From Stenotrophomonas sp. UBA7346 (GTDB lineage Bacteria; Pseudomonadota; Gammaproteobacteria; Xanthomonadales; Xanthomonadaceae), in assembly GCA_002471015.1 (NCBI GenBank), contig DKPB01000009.1, forward strand, positions 844 to 15,127: a DNA stretch of 14,284 nucleotides. The letters run 5' to 3'. The position numbers and the translations under genes were made by a program. Shown here one piece after another: positions 1-6,670 of the stretch. Numbering within the stretch: the stretch's first letter is position 1; each line of letters opens with the position of its first letter. Below the pieces are notes generated by a model. The model was not told where the DNA came from. It was given only the letters and a program-made list of their open reading frames with translations, and ran no database searches.

Positions 1-1
1 C

Positions 2-631
2 GACCCGATGGCCGACGGCCCCACCATCCAGCGCAGCTCCGAGCATGCGCTGGCACGCGGGGCAGGGCGGCAATACGTGCTGGACACGGTGGCGCGCTTC
101 CGCCAGACCGATACGACTACCCCGGTGGTGCTGATGGGGTATCTCAATCCGGTTGAGATCCGCGGTTATCAGCGCTATGCCGAAGAGGCTGTGGCCGCCG
201 GTGTGGACGGCATCCTGCTGGTGGACCTGCCGCCGGAAGAGGCCGAGGAGCCGCGCGCTGTATTCAGCCAGGCGGGCCTGGCCCTGATTCTGCTGGCTTC
301 GCCGACCAGCAGTGCTGCGCGTCTGGACAGTCTGTGCCAGGCCGCCCAGGGCTATCTGTACTACGTCAGCTTTGCCGGGGTGACCGGTGCCTCCGAGCGG
401 CTGGACAGTGCTGCCGCCAGCGAGCGCCTGCGCCTGCTGCGCAGCCGCTCCAGTGCGCCGGTGGTGGCCGGTTTCGGCATCAAGGATGCCGCCAGTGCGG
501 CGGCGATGGCAGCGGATGCCGACGGCGTGGTGGTTGGCAGTGCGCTGGTGTCCGCGCTGGCCGAGGCGGCCGATCCGGCGGCGGCGGCTGCCGGGTTCCT
601 CAAGCCGCTGCGCGAAGCGCTGGATCGCTGA
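2..631 (+). CDS. trpA: Tryptophan synthase alpha subunit, 3' part (5' end outside window)
   Basis: The alpha subunit cleaves indole-3-glycerol phosphate to indole and glyceraldehyde-3-phosphate and channels indole to TrpB in the cytoplasm. The frame is open from base 2 and ends in TGA at 629-631, giving 209 codons; the family is about 268 residues, so roughly 60 N-terminal residues are missing. The visible part begins with DPMADGPTIQ, the TrpA signature containing the equivalent of E. coli catalytic Asp60; the Glu49 equivalent lies off the edge. Later barrel motifs are present: the LVDLPPEE segment, SFAGVTGA, the phosphate-binding GFGIKD and VVGSALV near the C terminus. The ATG at base 8 is internal and is not the real start. 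In proteobacteria trpA often sits just before accD, as here. Identification is firm; only the truncation limits it. Confidence 0.95.
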   Translation, partial: DPMADGPTIQRSSEHALARGAGRQYVLDTVARFRQTDTTTPVVLMGYLNPVEIRGYQRYAEEAVAAGVDGILLVDLPPEEAEEPRAVFSQAGLALILLASPTSSAARLDSLCQAAQGYLYYVSFAGVTGASERLDSAAASERLRLLRSRSSAPVVAGFGIKDAASAAAMAADADGVVVGSALVSALAEAADPAAAAAGFLKPLREALDR

Positions 632-643
632 GCAGCGTCACCT

Positions 644-712
644 GTAGTGCCGAGCCATGCTCGGCAGCGGCATTCCCGGTAGAGCTCCTTGCCGAGCATG
701 GCTCGGCACTAC
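644..712. repeat. Inverted pair of GTAG-tagged REP palindromes (SMAG-like dimer)
   Basis: Two 23-bp arms, 644-666 and 690-712, are perfect reverse complements separated by 23 bp. The left arm starts with GTAG at 644-647, then forms its own hairpin: TGCCGAGC (648-655), loop CAT, GCTCGGCA (659-666). The right arm mirrors it (690-708) and ends in CTAC (709-712). A GTAG tetranucleotide followed by a short imperfect palindrome is the hallmark of SMAG elements, the REP family of Stenotrophomonas maltophilia, which are thought to be moved by RAYT (TnpA-REP) transposases. The pair starts 12 bases after the trpA stop, the usual intergenic position. In RNA the arms could form either two small hairpins or one 23-bp stem, which could stabilise or end the trp transcript. 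The sequence structure is certain; the family name is from memory. Confidence 0.88.
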
Positions 713-807
713 CGGGCAGGGCAGGCAAACATACGCGGCAGTAGGGCTTTGGCCGCAGCCAGTGCTGCGCCTTGGTCGCAGTGGTGAGCTAGACTGTGGG
801 CCCTGTC

Positions 808-823
808 GTGGCCGCAAGGCCAC
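808..823 (+). promoter_or_regulatory. GCAA-tetraloop hairpin in the accD leader
   Basis: GTGGCC (808-813) and GGCCAC (818-823) form a perfect 6-bp stem closed by GCAA, a GNRA-type stable tetraloop. It ends 7 bases before the weak GGAA ribosome-binding site (831-834) of accD. There is no T run, so it is not a standard terminator. In E. coli the AccD/AccA carboxyltransferase is reported to bind its own mRNAs; a structured accD leader would fit such control, but that link is inference. A second small hairpin, CGCAGC-CAGT-GCTGCG, lies at 754-769. No clear promoter could be picked in 713-830; TAGACT at 790-795 resembles a -10 box but has no -35 at suitable distance. Confidence 0.4.
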
Positions 824-846
824 CCTGAACGGAACTGTCATCCCGC

Positions 847-1730
<884 letters not shown>

Positions 1731-1731
<1 letters not shown>

Positions 1732-3089
1732 TGAGCAATCGCAAGTATTTTGGTACCGACGGCATCCGTGGCCGTGTCGGCAAGGGCGTCATTTCCGCTG
1801 ATTTCGTGTTGCGCGTGGGCAACGCGTTGGGGCGGGTACTGGTACAGCGCAGTGGCGGTGGCCATCCGACCGTGGTGATCGGCAAGGACACCCGCATCTC
1901 CGGCTACATGTTCGAGTCGGCGCTGGAAGCGGGTCTGGTCGCTGCCGGTGCCAATGTACAGTTGCTCGGCCCGATGCCGACCCCGGCGGTGGCCTTCCTG
2001 GCGCACACCCTGGGTGCGGACGCCGGCATCGTCATCAGTGCCTCGCACAACCCGCACCATGACAACGGCATCAAGTTCTTCTCCGCCGAAGGCGAGAAGC
2101 TGGATGACGCGACCGAGGAAGCGCTGGAAGCGGCAATGGACCAGCCCTTTGCCACGGTTGAATCCGAGCAGTTGGGCAAGGCGATGCGTGCGCGTGACGC
2201 GGTGGGCCGGTATATCGAGTTCTGCAAGGCCAGTGTGCCGCGCAATTTCTACCTGCGCGGGCTCAAGGTGGTGCTGGACTGTGCCCATGGCGCCACCTAC
2301 CACATCGCGCCGCTGTTGTTCCGCGAACTGGGGGCGGAGGTGATCGCGATCGGTGCCGAGCCCAATGGCGTCAATATCAATGACGGAGTGGGTTCCACCC
2401 ATATCGACAATCTCGCCCGCAAGGTTGTGGAGGTGGGGGCTGACATGGGCATCGCCTTCGACGGCGATGGCGACCGTGTGTTGATGGTGGATGACACCGG
2501 CGCAGCGGTGGATGGCGATGGCCTGCTCTACATCCTGGCCAAGGCCTGGCAGGCCAACGGCCGCCTGCGTGGTCCGGTGGTGGGCACCTTGATGACCAAT
2601 TATGGGCTGGAGCAGGCGCTGGAGCGCCAGGGCATTCCGTTCGTGCGCGCCAATGTGGGTGACCGCTACGTGCACCAGGCCCTGGTCGAAGGCAAGGGCG
2701 TGCTGGGTGGTGAAGCCTCCGGTCACATCCTGTGCCTGGATCGGGCCACCACCGGCGACGCCATCGTCAGCGCCCTGCAGGTGCTGGAGGTGCTGGGCAG
2801 TGCCGGTCAGAGCCTGCGTCAGGCGGGCGAGGGCCTGGCCATGGTGCCGCAGAAGACCATCAATGTGCGGCTGGAAAGCGGCGCCCGCGAAGTTGTCAGG
2901 AGTGCGCCCGTGCAGGCAGCATTGGCGGCTGCACAAGCCGCAGTGGCTGGCCGCGGCCGGGCTTTCCTGCGCCCCTCGGGCACCGAGCCGGTGGTGCGGG
3001 TCACGGTCGAGGCGGACGAAGCCGGGCTGATGGCTGCCACCCTCGAAGCGCTGGCCGACGCCGTCCGTTCTGCTGCCGCACAGGTTTGA
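1731..3089 (+). CDS. glmM: Phosphoglucosamine mutase
   Basis: GlmM interconverts glucosamine-6-phosphate and glucosamine-1-phosphate, the step before GlmU makes UDP-GlcNAc for peptidoglycan and LPS. The 452-residue product begins MSNRKYFGTDGIRG, almost identical to E. coli GlmM. The catalytic phosphoserine is S105 in SASHNP (103-108). The Mg2+ loop DGDGDR is at 244-249, the sugar-specificity loop GEASGH at 327-332 (GlmM rather than phosphomannomutase), and the phosphate-binding RPSGTEP at 414-420. All four domains of the alpha-D-phosphohexomutase family are therefore complete. The start ATG overlaps the accD stop (TGATG), and AAGGA at 1714-1718 inside accD serves as ribosome-binding site. A stem-loop lies 22 bases after the TGA. 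In E. coli and Pseudomonas glmM belongs to the same block as secG and a tRNA-Leu, as it does here. Confidence 0.97.
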
Positions 3090-3111
3090 GCTGGATCATG
3101 GTGGTGTACCC

Positions 3112-3150
3112 GGGGTGTCGGTTCCAATGGCCGGCACCCCGTTCCCTTCT
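3112..3150 (+). terminator. Candidate intrinsic terminator after glmM
   Basis: GGGGTGTCGG (3112-3121) can pair with CCGGCACCCC (3131-3140): ten base pairs with one U-G wobble and a 9-nt loop. The next ten bases, GTTCCCTTCT, are pyrimidine-rich but hold only five T's, so termination would be partial. It sits between the glmM stop and the oxygenase gene and overlaps no coding sequence. If active, it would limit read-through from accD-glmM into the oxygenase gene. The stem is directly visible; its function is inferred. Confidence 0.5.
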
Positions 3151-3163
3151 CTGGAGTAGTTGA

Positions 3164-4102
3164 ATGAGTTCCCGTATTCCCACCCTCGACATCACCCGCT
3201 TCGATACCGACCGTGAGGCCTTCGTGGCTGAGCTGGGCGCGGCCTATCGCGAGTGGGGTTTCGCGGGCATTCGCAACCATGGCATCCCCCAGGCCGACAT
3301 TGATGCCGCGTATGACGTCTTCAAGGCGTTCTTCGCACTGCCGGATGAGGTGAAGAAGCAGTACCACGTGGCCGGTGGCGGTGGCGCCCGCGGCTACACG
3401 CCGTTCGGTGTGGAGACTGCCAAGGGTTCCAAGCACTTCGATCTGAAGGAGTTCTGGCATATCGGCCGGGAGATCCCGGACGATTCCAAGTACCGCGAGG
3501 TGATGCCGCCGAACCTGTGGCCGAGCGAGGTACCGGGCTTCAAGGAGCATGGTTACGGCCTGTACCAGAAGCTGGACCAGCTGGGTTCGCGCGTGCTGTC
3601 GGCGCTGGCTCTGCACATCGGCCTGCCGGAGGCGTTCTTTGCCGACAAGACCAATAACGGCAATTCGATCCTGCGCCCGATCCATTACCCGCCGATCACC
3701 ACCGACGACATCCCCAATGTGCGCGCCGGTGCCCATGGCGACATCAACTTCATCACCTTGCTGGTTGGTGCCAGTGCCGCCGGCCTGGAAGTGCAGTCGC
3801 ACGAAGGCGAGTGGGTGCCGTTCACCTCCGACGCCGACACCATCGTGGTCAACATCGGTGACATGCTGCAGCGCCTGACCAACCACGTGTACCCGTCCAC
3901 CATCCACCGCGTGGTCAATCCCCCGGGTGAACTGGCCCGCCAGCCGCGCTATTCGGTGCCGTTCTTCCTGCACCCGAACCCGGACTTCCTGATCGATGTG
4001 CTGCCTTCGTGCATCAGTGCGGAAAACCCGAGCCGTTACCCGCAGGCGATCACCGCCCATGGCTTCCTTGAAGAGCGCCTGCGCGAAATCAAGCTGAAGT
4101 AA
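3164..4102 (+). CDS. 2-oxoglutarate/Fe(II) oxygenase, isopenicillin N synthase-like
   Basis: A 312-residue cytoplasmic non-haem iron enzyme of the isopenicillin N synthase / flavonol synthase superfamily. The N-terminal DIOX_N-type domain is marked by IPTLDI (5-10) and WGFAGIRNHGIP (31-42). The double-stranded beta-helix core carries the full metal triad H191-x-D193 (AHGDIN) and H248 (STIHRVVNP), followed by the R262-x-S264 pair that binds the 2-oxoglutarate carboxylate. All catalytic ligands are present, so it should be active. The substrate cannot be told from sequence; 'isopenicillin N synthase' or 'flavonol synthase' are superfamily labels, and beta-lactam synthesis is not implied. GGAG at 3153-3156, 7 bases before the ATG, is a good ribosome-binding site. 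It sits between glmM and tpiA, a place where Pseudomonas has no extra gene, so it looks like a lineage addition to a conserved block. Confidence 0.9.
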   Translation: MSSRIPTLDITRFDTDREAFVAELGAAYREWGFAGIRNHGIPQADIDAAYDVFKAFFALPDEVKKQYHVAGGGGARGYTPFGVETAKGSKHFDLKEFWHIGREIPDDSKYREVMPPNLWPSEVPGFKEHGYGLYQKLDQLGSRVLSALALHIGLPEAFFADKTNNGNSILRPIHYPPITTDDIPNVRAGAHGDINFITLLVGASAAGLEVQSHEGEWVPFTSDADTIVVNIGDMLQRLTNHVYPSTIHRVVNPPGELARQPRYSVPFFLHPNPDFLIDVLPSCISAENPSRYPQAITAHGFLEERLREIKLK

Positions 4103-4175
4103 GCTGCGCCGGCCCTTGGGCTGGGTGTGGCATCGACGCCGTCGTGGCTCAGGGCTGCGGCGGCGTTCGTGCATC

Positions 4176-4202
4176 TTGTCCCGGCTTGTCCGCGTATTGT
4201 CC
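4176..4202 (+). promoter_or_regulatory. Three helically spaced TTGTCC repeats upstream of tpiA
   Basis: The hexamer TTGTCC occurs three times in direct orientation at 4176-4181, 4186-4191 and 4197-4202, with 10- and 11-base periods, about one turn of DNA each. The array ends 61 bases before the tpiA ATG and just upstream of a candidate promoter. Same-face spacing is typical of cooperative protein sites, though a six-base unit could recur by chance. No regulator can be named. The rest of the 161-base gap (4103-4263) shows no clear terminator for the oxygenase gene; a short GCCC/GGGC palindrome near its start lacks a T run. Confidence 0.35.
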
Positions 4203-4229
4203 TGGCAATGTCTGCATATCGGCTATCCT
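4202..4229 (+). promoter_or_regulatory. Candidate sigma-70 promoter for tpiA-secG
   Basis: CTGGCA (4202-4207, 4 of 6 matches to TTGACA) and TATCCT (4224-4229, 4 of 6 matches to TATAAT) are separated by 16 bases. They lie in a stretch, 4207-4247, that is clearly more AT-rich than the surrounding DNA. A start near 4236 would give a leader of about 28 bases before the tpiA ATG. Both boxes are imperfect, so this is a prediction only. Confidence 0.35.
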
Positions 4230-4247
4230 TAGCCATAACTTTTTATC

Positions 4248-4253
4248 GGGGAG
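4248..4253 (+). promoter_or_regulatory. Ribosome-binding site that fixes the tpiA start
   Basis: GGGGAG lies 10 bases before the ATG at 4264. It supports that ATG over an in-frame ATG at 4144, which would add 40 residues with no resemblance to triosephosphate isomerase. Confidence 0.7.
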
Positions 4254-4263
4254 TTGGGCCTGC

Positions 4264-5019
4264 ATGCGTCGCAAGATCGTTGCTGGTAACTGGAAGCTGC
4301 ACGGCAGCCGTGATTTCGCTACCGAGCTGGTAGGCAAGGTGGCTGCTGGCCTGCCGCTGGAAGGGGTGGATGTGCTGGTGCTGCCGCCGCTGCCCTACCT
4401 GGGCGATCTGGTCGAGGATTTCGAGGGTACGGTGCTTGCCTTTGGCGCCCAGGACGTGAGCAGTAACGAGAAGGGTGCTTATACCGGTGAGGTCTCGGCG
4501 GCAATGCTGGTGGATGTGGGCGCGACCCATGGTCTGGTAGGGCACTCGGAGCGTCGCCAGTATCACCATGAAAGCAGTGAGCTGGTCGCGCGCAAGTTCG
4601 TGGCGGCCAGTCATGCGGGCCTGGTTCCGGTCTTGTGCGTAGGTGAGACGCTGGAGCAGCGCGAGGCTGGCCAGACCGAGCAGGTGATCGCCGCGCAGTT
4701 GGCGCCGGTGCTGGAGCTGGCGGGGGTGCAGGCCTTCACCAAGGCGGTGGTGGCCTATGAGCCGGTATGGGCCATTGGCACCGGGCGTACCGCCACGCCG
4801 GCCCAGGCGCAGGCCGTACATGCGTTCATTCGTGGCGTAGTAGCCAAGGCCGATGCTAGAATCGCCGATTCGTTGCCGCTCCTCTATGGTGGCAGCGTGA
4901 AGCCCGACAATGCCGCAGAGCTGTTTTCGCAGCCTGACGTGGATGGCGGGCTGGTAGGCGGCGCATCGCTGGTGGCAGAGGATTTCCTGGCCATTGCGAG
5001 GGCAGCAGCCGGTCGCTAA
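4264..5019 (+). CDS. tpiA: Triosephosphate isomerase
   Basis: TpiA interconverts dihydroxyacetone phosphate and glyceraldehyde-3-phosphate in glycolysis and gluconeogenesis. With the chosen start the product is 251 residues, the normal family length, and begins MRRKIVAGNWKLHG, giving catalytic N9 and K11. The electrophile H94 is in GHSERR (93-98). The catalytic base E166 lies in AYEPVWAIGTG (164-174), which leads into flexible loop 6. The phosphate-binding loops LYGGSVKPDN (207-216) and GGLVGGAS (228-235) are also present. The reading frame is open 120 bases further upstream, but those codons contain the candidate promoter and do not look like TpiA. secG starts 27 bases after the stop, so the two are probably cotranscribed. 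The glmM, tpiA, secG order is shared with Pseudomonas. Confidence 0.97.
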   Translation: MRRKIVAGNWKLHGSRDFATELVGKVAAGLPLEGVDVLVLPPLPYLGDLVEDFEGTVLAFGAQDVSSNEKGAYTGEVSAAMLVDVGATHGLVGHSERRQYHHESSELVARKFVAASHAGLVPVLCVGETLEQREAGQTEQVIAAQLAPVLELAGVQAFTKAVVAYEPVWAIGTGRTATPAQAQAVHAFIRGVVAKADARIADSLPLLYGGSVKPDNAAELFSQPDVDGGLVGGASLVAEDFLAIARAAAGR

Positions 5020-5046
5020 CGGGTAATTGTCCGGGACGGATTTCAA

Positions 5047-5490
5047 ATGCTGATGTTGATCCTCAATGTGGTCTATGTGCTGGTGGCGATCGCGATGATC
5101 GCGCTGATCCTGATGCAGCGTGGCTCGGGTGCCGCAGCCGGTTCCGGCTTTGGTGCCGGTGCCTCGGGTACGGTGTTCGGTGCGCGTGGTGCCTCCAATT
5201 TCCTGTCCAAGAGCACAAAGTGGCTTGCCGTTGTGTTTTTCGGCATCAGCCTGTTCATGGCCTGGTATGCCACCCATGGCGCCCGCCCGACCAACCAGGG
5301 TCTGGGCGTGATGTCGCAGGTGGAAGCCCCGGCTGCGGCCCCGGCTGCCACCCCGGCAGGCGAATTGCAGCCGCTGCCGGCCGCTCCGGCCGCCTCGGCC
5401 GTGGGTGAAGTGCCGCAGGCAGCCGCCCCGGCAGAAAATATTCCCGTCCAGAGTGAAGAAAAGCCCGCAGAGGGCTCCCAGAAAGACTGA
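5047..5490 (+). CDS. secG: Preprotein translocase subunit SecG
   Basis: SecG is the small inner-membrane partner of SecYE that aids SecA-driven export. The 147-residue protein has transmembrane helix 1 at about 3-23, the conserved cytoplasmic segment LMQRGSGAAAGSGFGAGASG (22-41) with TVFGARGASNFL following, and helix 2 at about 57-75. Residues 92-147 form an Ala/Pro-rich tail with several acidic residues and no predicted fold. This makes it longer than E. coli SecG (110 residues); from SecG topology the tail should be periplasmic. GGGACGGA at 5033-5040 is the ribosome-binding site; a second ATG two codons in (5053) is possible but less well spaced. Next to it downstream is tRNA-Leu(GAG), as in E. 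coli (secG-leuU). Confidence 0.95.
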   Translation: MLMLILNVVYVLVAIAMIALILMQRGSGAAAGSGFGAGASGTVFGARGASNFLSKSTKWLAVVFFGISLFMAWYATHGARPTNQGLGVMSQVEAPAAAPAATPAGELQPLPAAPAASAVGEVPQAAAPAENIPVQSEEKPAEGSQKD

Positions 5491-5497
5491 AGACGGT

Positions 5498-5531
5498 TAC
5501 AATACGCAGCGCACTGCTGAACTGGCAGTGC
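5498..5531 (+). promoter_or_regulatory. TACAAT -10-like box and hairpin just before the tRNA
   Basis: TACAAT (5498-5503) matches the -10 consensus at five of six bases and starts 8 bases after the secG stop; no good -35 is visible 16-18 bases upstream. Immediately downstream GCACTGC (5511-5517) and GCAGTGC (5525-5531) form a perfect 7-bp stem with a 7-nt loop (an eighth U-G pair is possible), 8 bases before the mature tRNA 5' end. The tRNA could therefore have its own promoter, or be cut from a secG read-through transcript with the hairpin next to the RNase P site. There is no T run, so a terminator is less likely. Confidence 0.3.
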
Positions 5532-5539
5532 TGACGTAG

Positions 5540-5624
5540 GCCCAGGTGGCGGAATTGGTAGACGCACTACCTTGAGGTGGTAGCGACGAGAGTCGTAGGG
5601 GTTCGAGTCCCCTCTTGGGCACCA
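5540..5624 (+). tRNA. leuU: tRNA-Leu (anticodon GAG), CCA encoded
   Basis: An 85-base type II tRNA. The acceptor strands GCCCAGG (5540-5546) and CTTGGGC (5614-5620) pair with one G-T; discriminator A is 5621 and CCA is encoded at 5622-5624. The anticodon stem CTACC/GGTAG (5567-5571, 5579-5583) encloses loop TTGAGGT, so the anticodon is GAG at 5574-5576, reading CUC and CUU leucine codons. A long variable arm CGAC-GAGA-GTCG (5584-5595) marks a class II tRNA, and the T arm is AGGGG-TTCGAGT-CCCCT (5597-5613). In E. coli the GAG isoacceptor gene leuU also follows secG, which supports orthology; the symbol is by that analogy. Confidence 0.97.
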
Positions 5625-5735
5625 TTGTTTCATGCGGGTACACGGGTTGCGGCAGCGCCCGTCGTGGCAACTCCCGTCAATCCCCCATGCCTTGGCACCT
5701 GCAGGTGTCCCGGGCAGAGGCAAGAGAGAATCGCT
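5625..5735 (+). other. tRNA-to-nuoA spacer with a hairpin and a 12-bp palindrome
   Basis: This 111-base spacer should hold the nuo promoter or leader if the operon is not fed by the tRNA transcript. An imperfect hairpin runs from 5642 to 5662 (ACGGGT pairing with GCCCGT, plus an inner GC pair around loop GGCA). A perfect 12-bp palindrome CACCTGCAGGTG is at 5696-5707, 28 bases before the nuoA start codon. No convincing -35/-10 pair was found; TTGTTT at 5625-5630 has no partner. The palindrome could be an operator half-site pair or a small RNA hairpin near the ribosome-binding region. Confidence 0.35.
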
Positions 5736-6092
5736 GTGCTGGCCGAATATTTGCCGTCTCTGCTGTTTCTGATCGTCGCCACCGGCATCGGCGTTGCGCT
5801 GATGTTGATCGGCCGGTTCCTCGCTCCCCGTTCCCCGGATAACGAGAAACTCTCGGCCTACGAGTGCGGCTTCGAGGCGTTCGAGAACGCGCGCATGAAG
5901 TTCGATGTGCGCTACTACCTGATCGCCATCCAGTTCATCGTCTTTGACCTGGAAATCATCTTCATCGTGCCTTGGACCCAGGTGTTCATGGAGCTCGGCG
6001 CTCGTTCGCTGGTCACCATGGGCCTGTTCGTGGGCATGCTGTTCCTTGGCTTTATCTACGTGTGGAAGAAGGGAGCGCTGGAATGGGAGTGA
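5736..6092 (+). CDS. nuoA: NADH-quinone oxidoreductase subunit A
   Basis: NuoA is a three-helix membrane subunit of complex I (ND3 homologue) next to the quinone tunnel. The start is placed at GTG 5736, giving MLAEYLPSLL and 118 residues, the usual length; the frame runs open back into the tRNA gene, but those codons cannot be protein. The ribosome-binding site is weak (AAGAGAGA, 5722-5729). Helices lie at about 7-29, 60-80 and 91-110. The loop between helices 1 and 2 holds AYECGFEAFE (41-50), with the Cys whose equivalent in mitochondrial ND3 marks the active/deactive transition, and helix 2 carries the acidic FDLEIIF segment (70-76). The last ten bases overlap nuoB. First gene of the nuo operon. 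Confidence 0.95.
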   Translation: MLAEYLPSLLFLIVATGIGVALMLIGRFLAPRSPDNEKLSAYECGFEAFENARMKFDVRYYLIAIQFIVFDLEIIFIVPWTQVFMELGARSLVTMGLFVGMLFLGFIYVWKKGALEWE

Positions 6093-6637
6093 TCCAAACT
6101 CTCGACGGCCTGATGAACAACCCCGTCCCGGAAGGGCGGGTTGATGACATTCTGCGGCCTGAAGGCGACAACCCCCTGCTCGAGAAGGGCTATGTGACCA
6201 CCAGCGTCGATGCGCTGCTGAACTGGGCACGTACCGGCTCGATGTGGCCGATGACCTTTGGTCTGGCCTGCTGTGCGGTGGAAATGATGCATGCCGGCGC
6301 GGCGCGCCTGGACCTTGACCGCTACGGCGTGGTGTTCCGCCCGTCGCCGCGTCAGTCCGACGTGATGATCGTGGCCGGCACCCTGGTCAACAAGATGGCC
6401 CCGGCGCTGCGCAAGGTCTACGACCAGATGCCGGACCCGAAGTGGGTCATTTCGATGGGTAGCTGCGCCAACGGTGGCGGCTACTACCACTATTCGTATT
6501 CCGTGGTGCGCGGCTGTGATCGCGTGGTGCCGGTGGACGTCTACGTCCCGGGCTGCCCGCCGACCGCCGAAGCACTGGTGTACGGCATTTTGCAGCTGCA
6601 GAAGAAGATCTGGCGTACCCAGACCATCGCGCGCTGA
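6083..6637 (+). CDS. nuoB: NADH-quinone oxidoreductase subunit B
   Basis: NuoB carries 4Fe-4S cluster N2, the last iron-sulphur centre before quinone (PSST homologue), at the interface with NuoD. The 184-residue product shows all four N2 ligands: the tandem C63-C64 in GLACCAVEMM, C128 in GSCANGGG and C158 in PGCPP. The ATG at 6083 is chosen because AAGGGAG (6069-6075) lies 7 bases before it and MGVIQTLDGL fits the family; an in-frame ATG at 5972 would run through nuoA and add 37 foreign residues. The gene overlaps nuoA by ten bases. A 33-base gap separates it from nuoC, one of the few real gaps in this operon. Confidence 0.97.
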   Translation: MGVIQTLDGLMNNPVPEGRVDDILRPEGDNPLLEKGYVTTSVDALLNWARTGSMWPMTFGLACCAVEMMHAGAARLDLDRYGVVFRPSPRQSDVMIVAGTLVNKMAPALRKVYDQMPDPKWVISMGSCANGGGYYHYSYSVVRGCDRVVPVDVYVPGCPPTAEALVYGILQLQKKIWRTQTIAR

Positions 6638-6670
6638 TCCCTTTTTACAATCAAGAGCACGCCAGCCCCC

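Noticed and set aside
4203..4218. Possible sigma-54 promoter (TGGCA...TGCAT) upstream of tpiA
   Set aside because: The GG and GC dinucleotides are separated by 8 bases instead of the required 10, so it does not fit the -24/-12 consensus.
4144..4263. 40-residue N-terminal extension of tpiA from an upstream in-frame ATG
   Set aside because: The extra residues are unlike TpiA and cover the promoter-like region. The ATG at 4264 has a good Shine-Dalgarno and gives the normal length and N terminus.
5577..5735. nuoA start at an ATG-type position inside the tRNA gene
   Set aside because: It would translate half of tRNA-Leu. The GTG at 5736 gives the usual 118-residue NuoA.
6641..6652. CTTTTTACAATC before nuoC as terminator or internal promoter
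   Set aside because: No stem precedes the T run, and no -35 lies at proper distance from TACAAT. A terminator inside the operon would also be unlikely.
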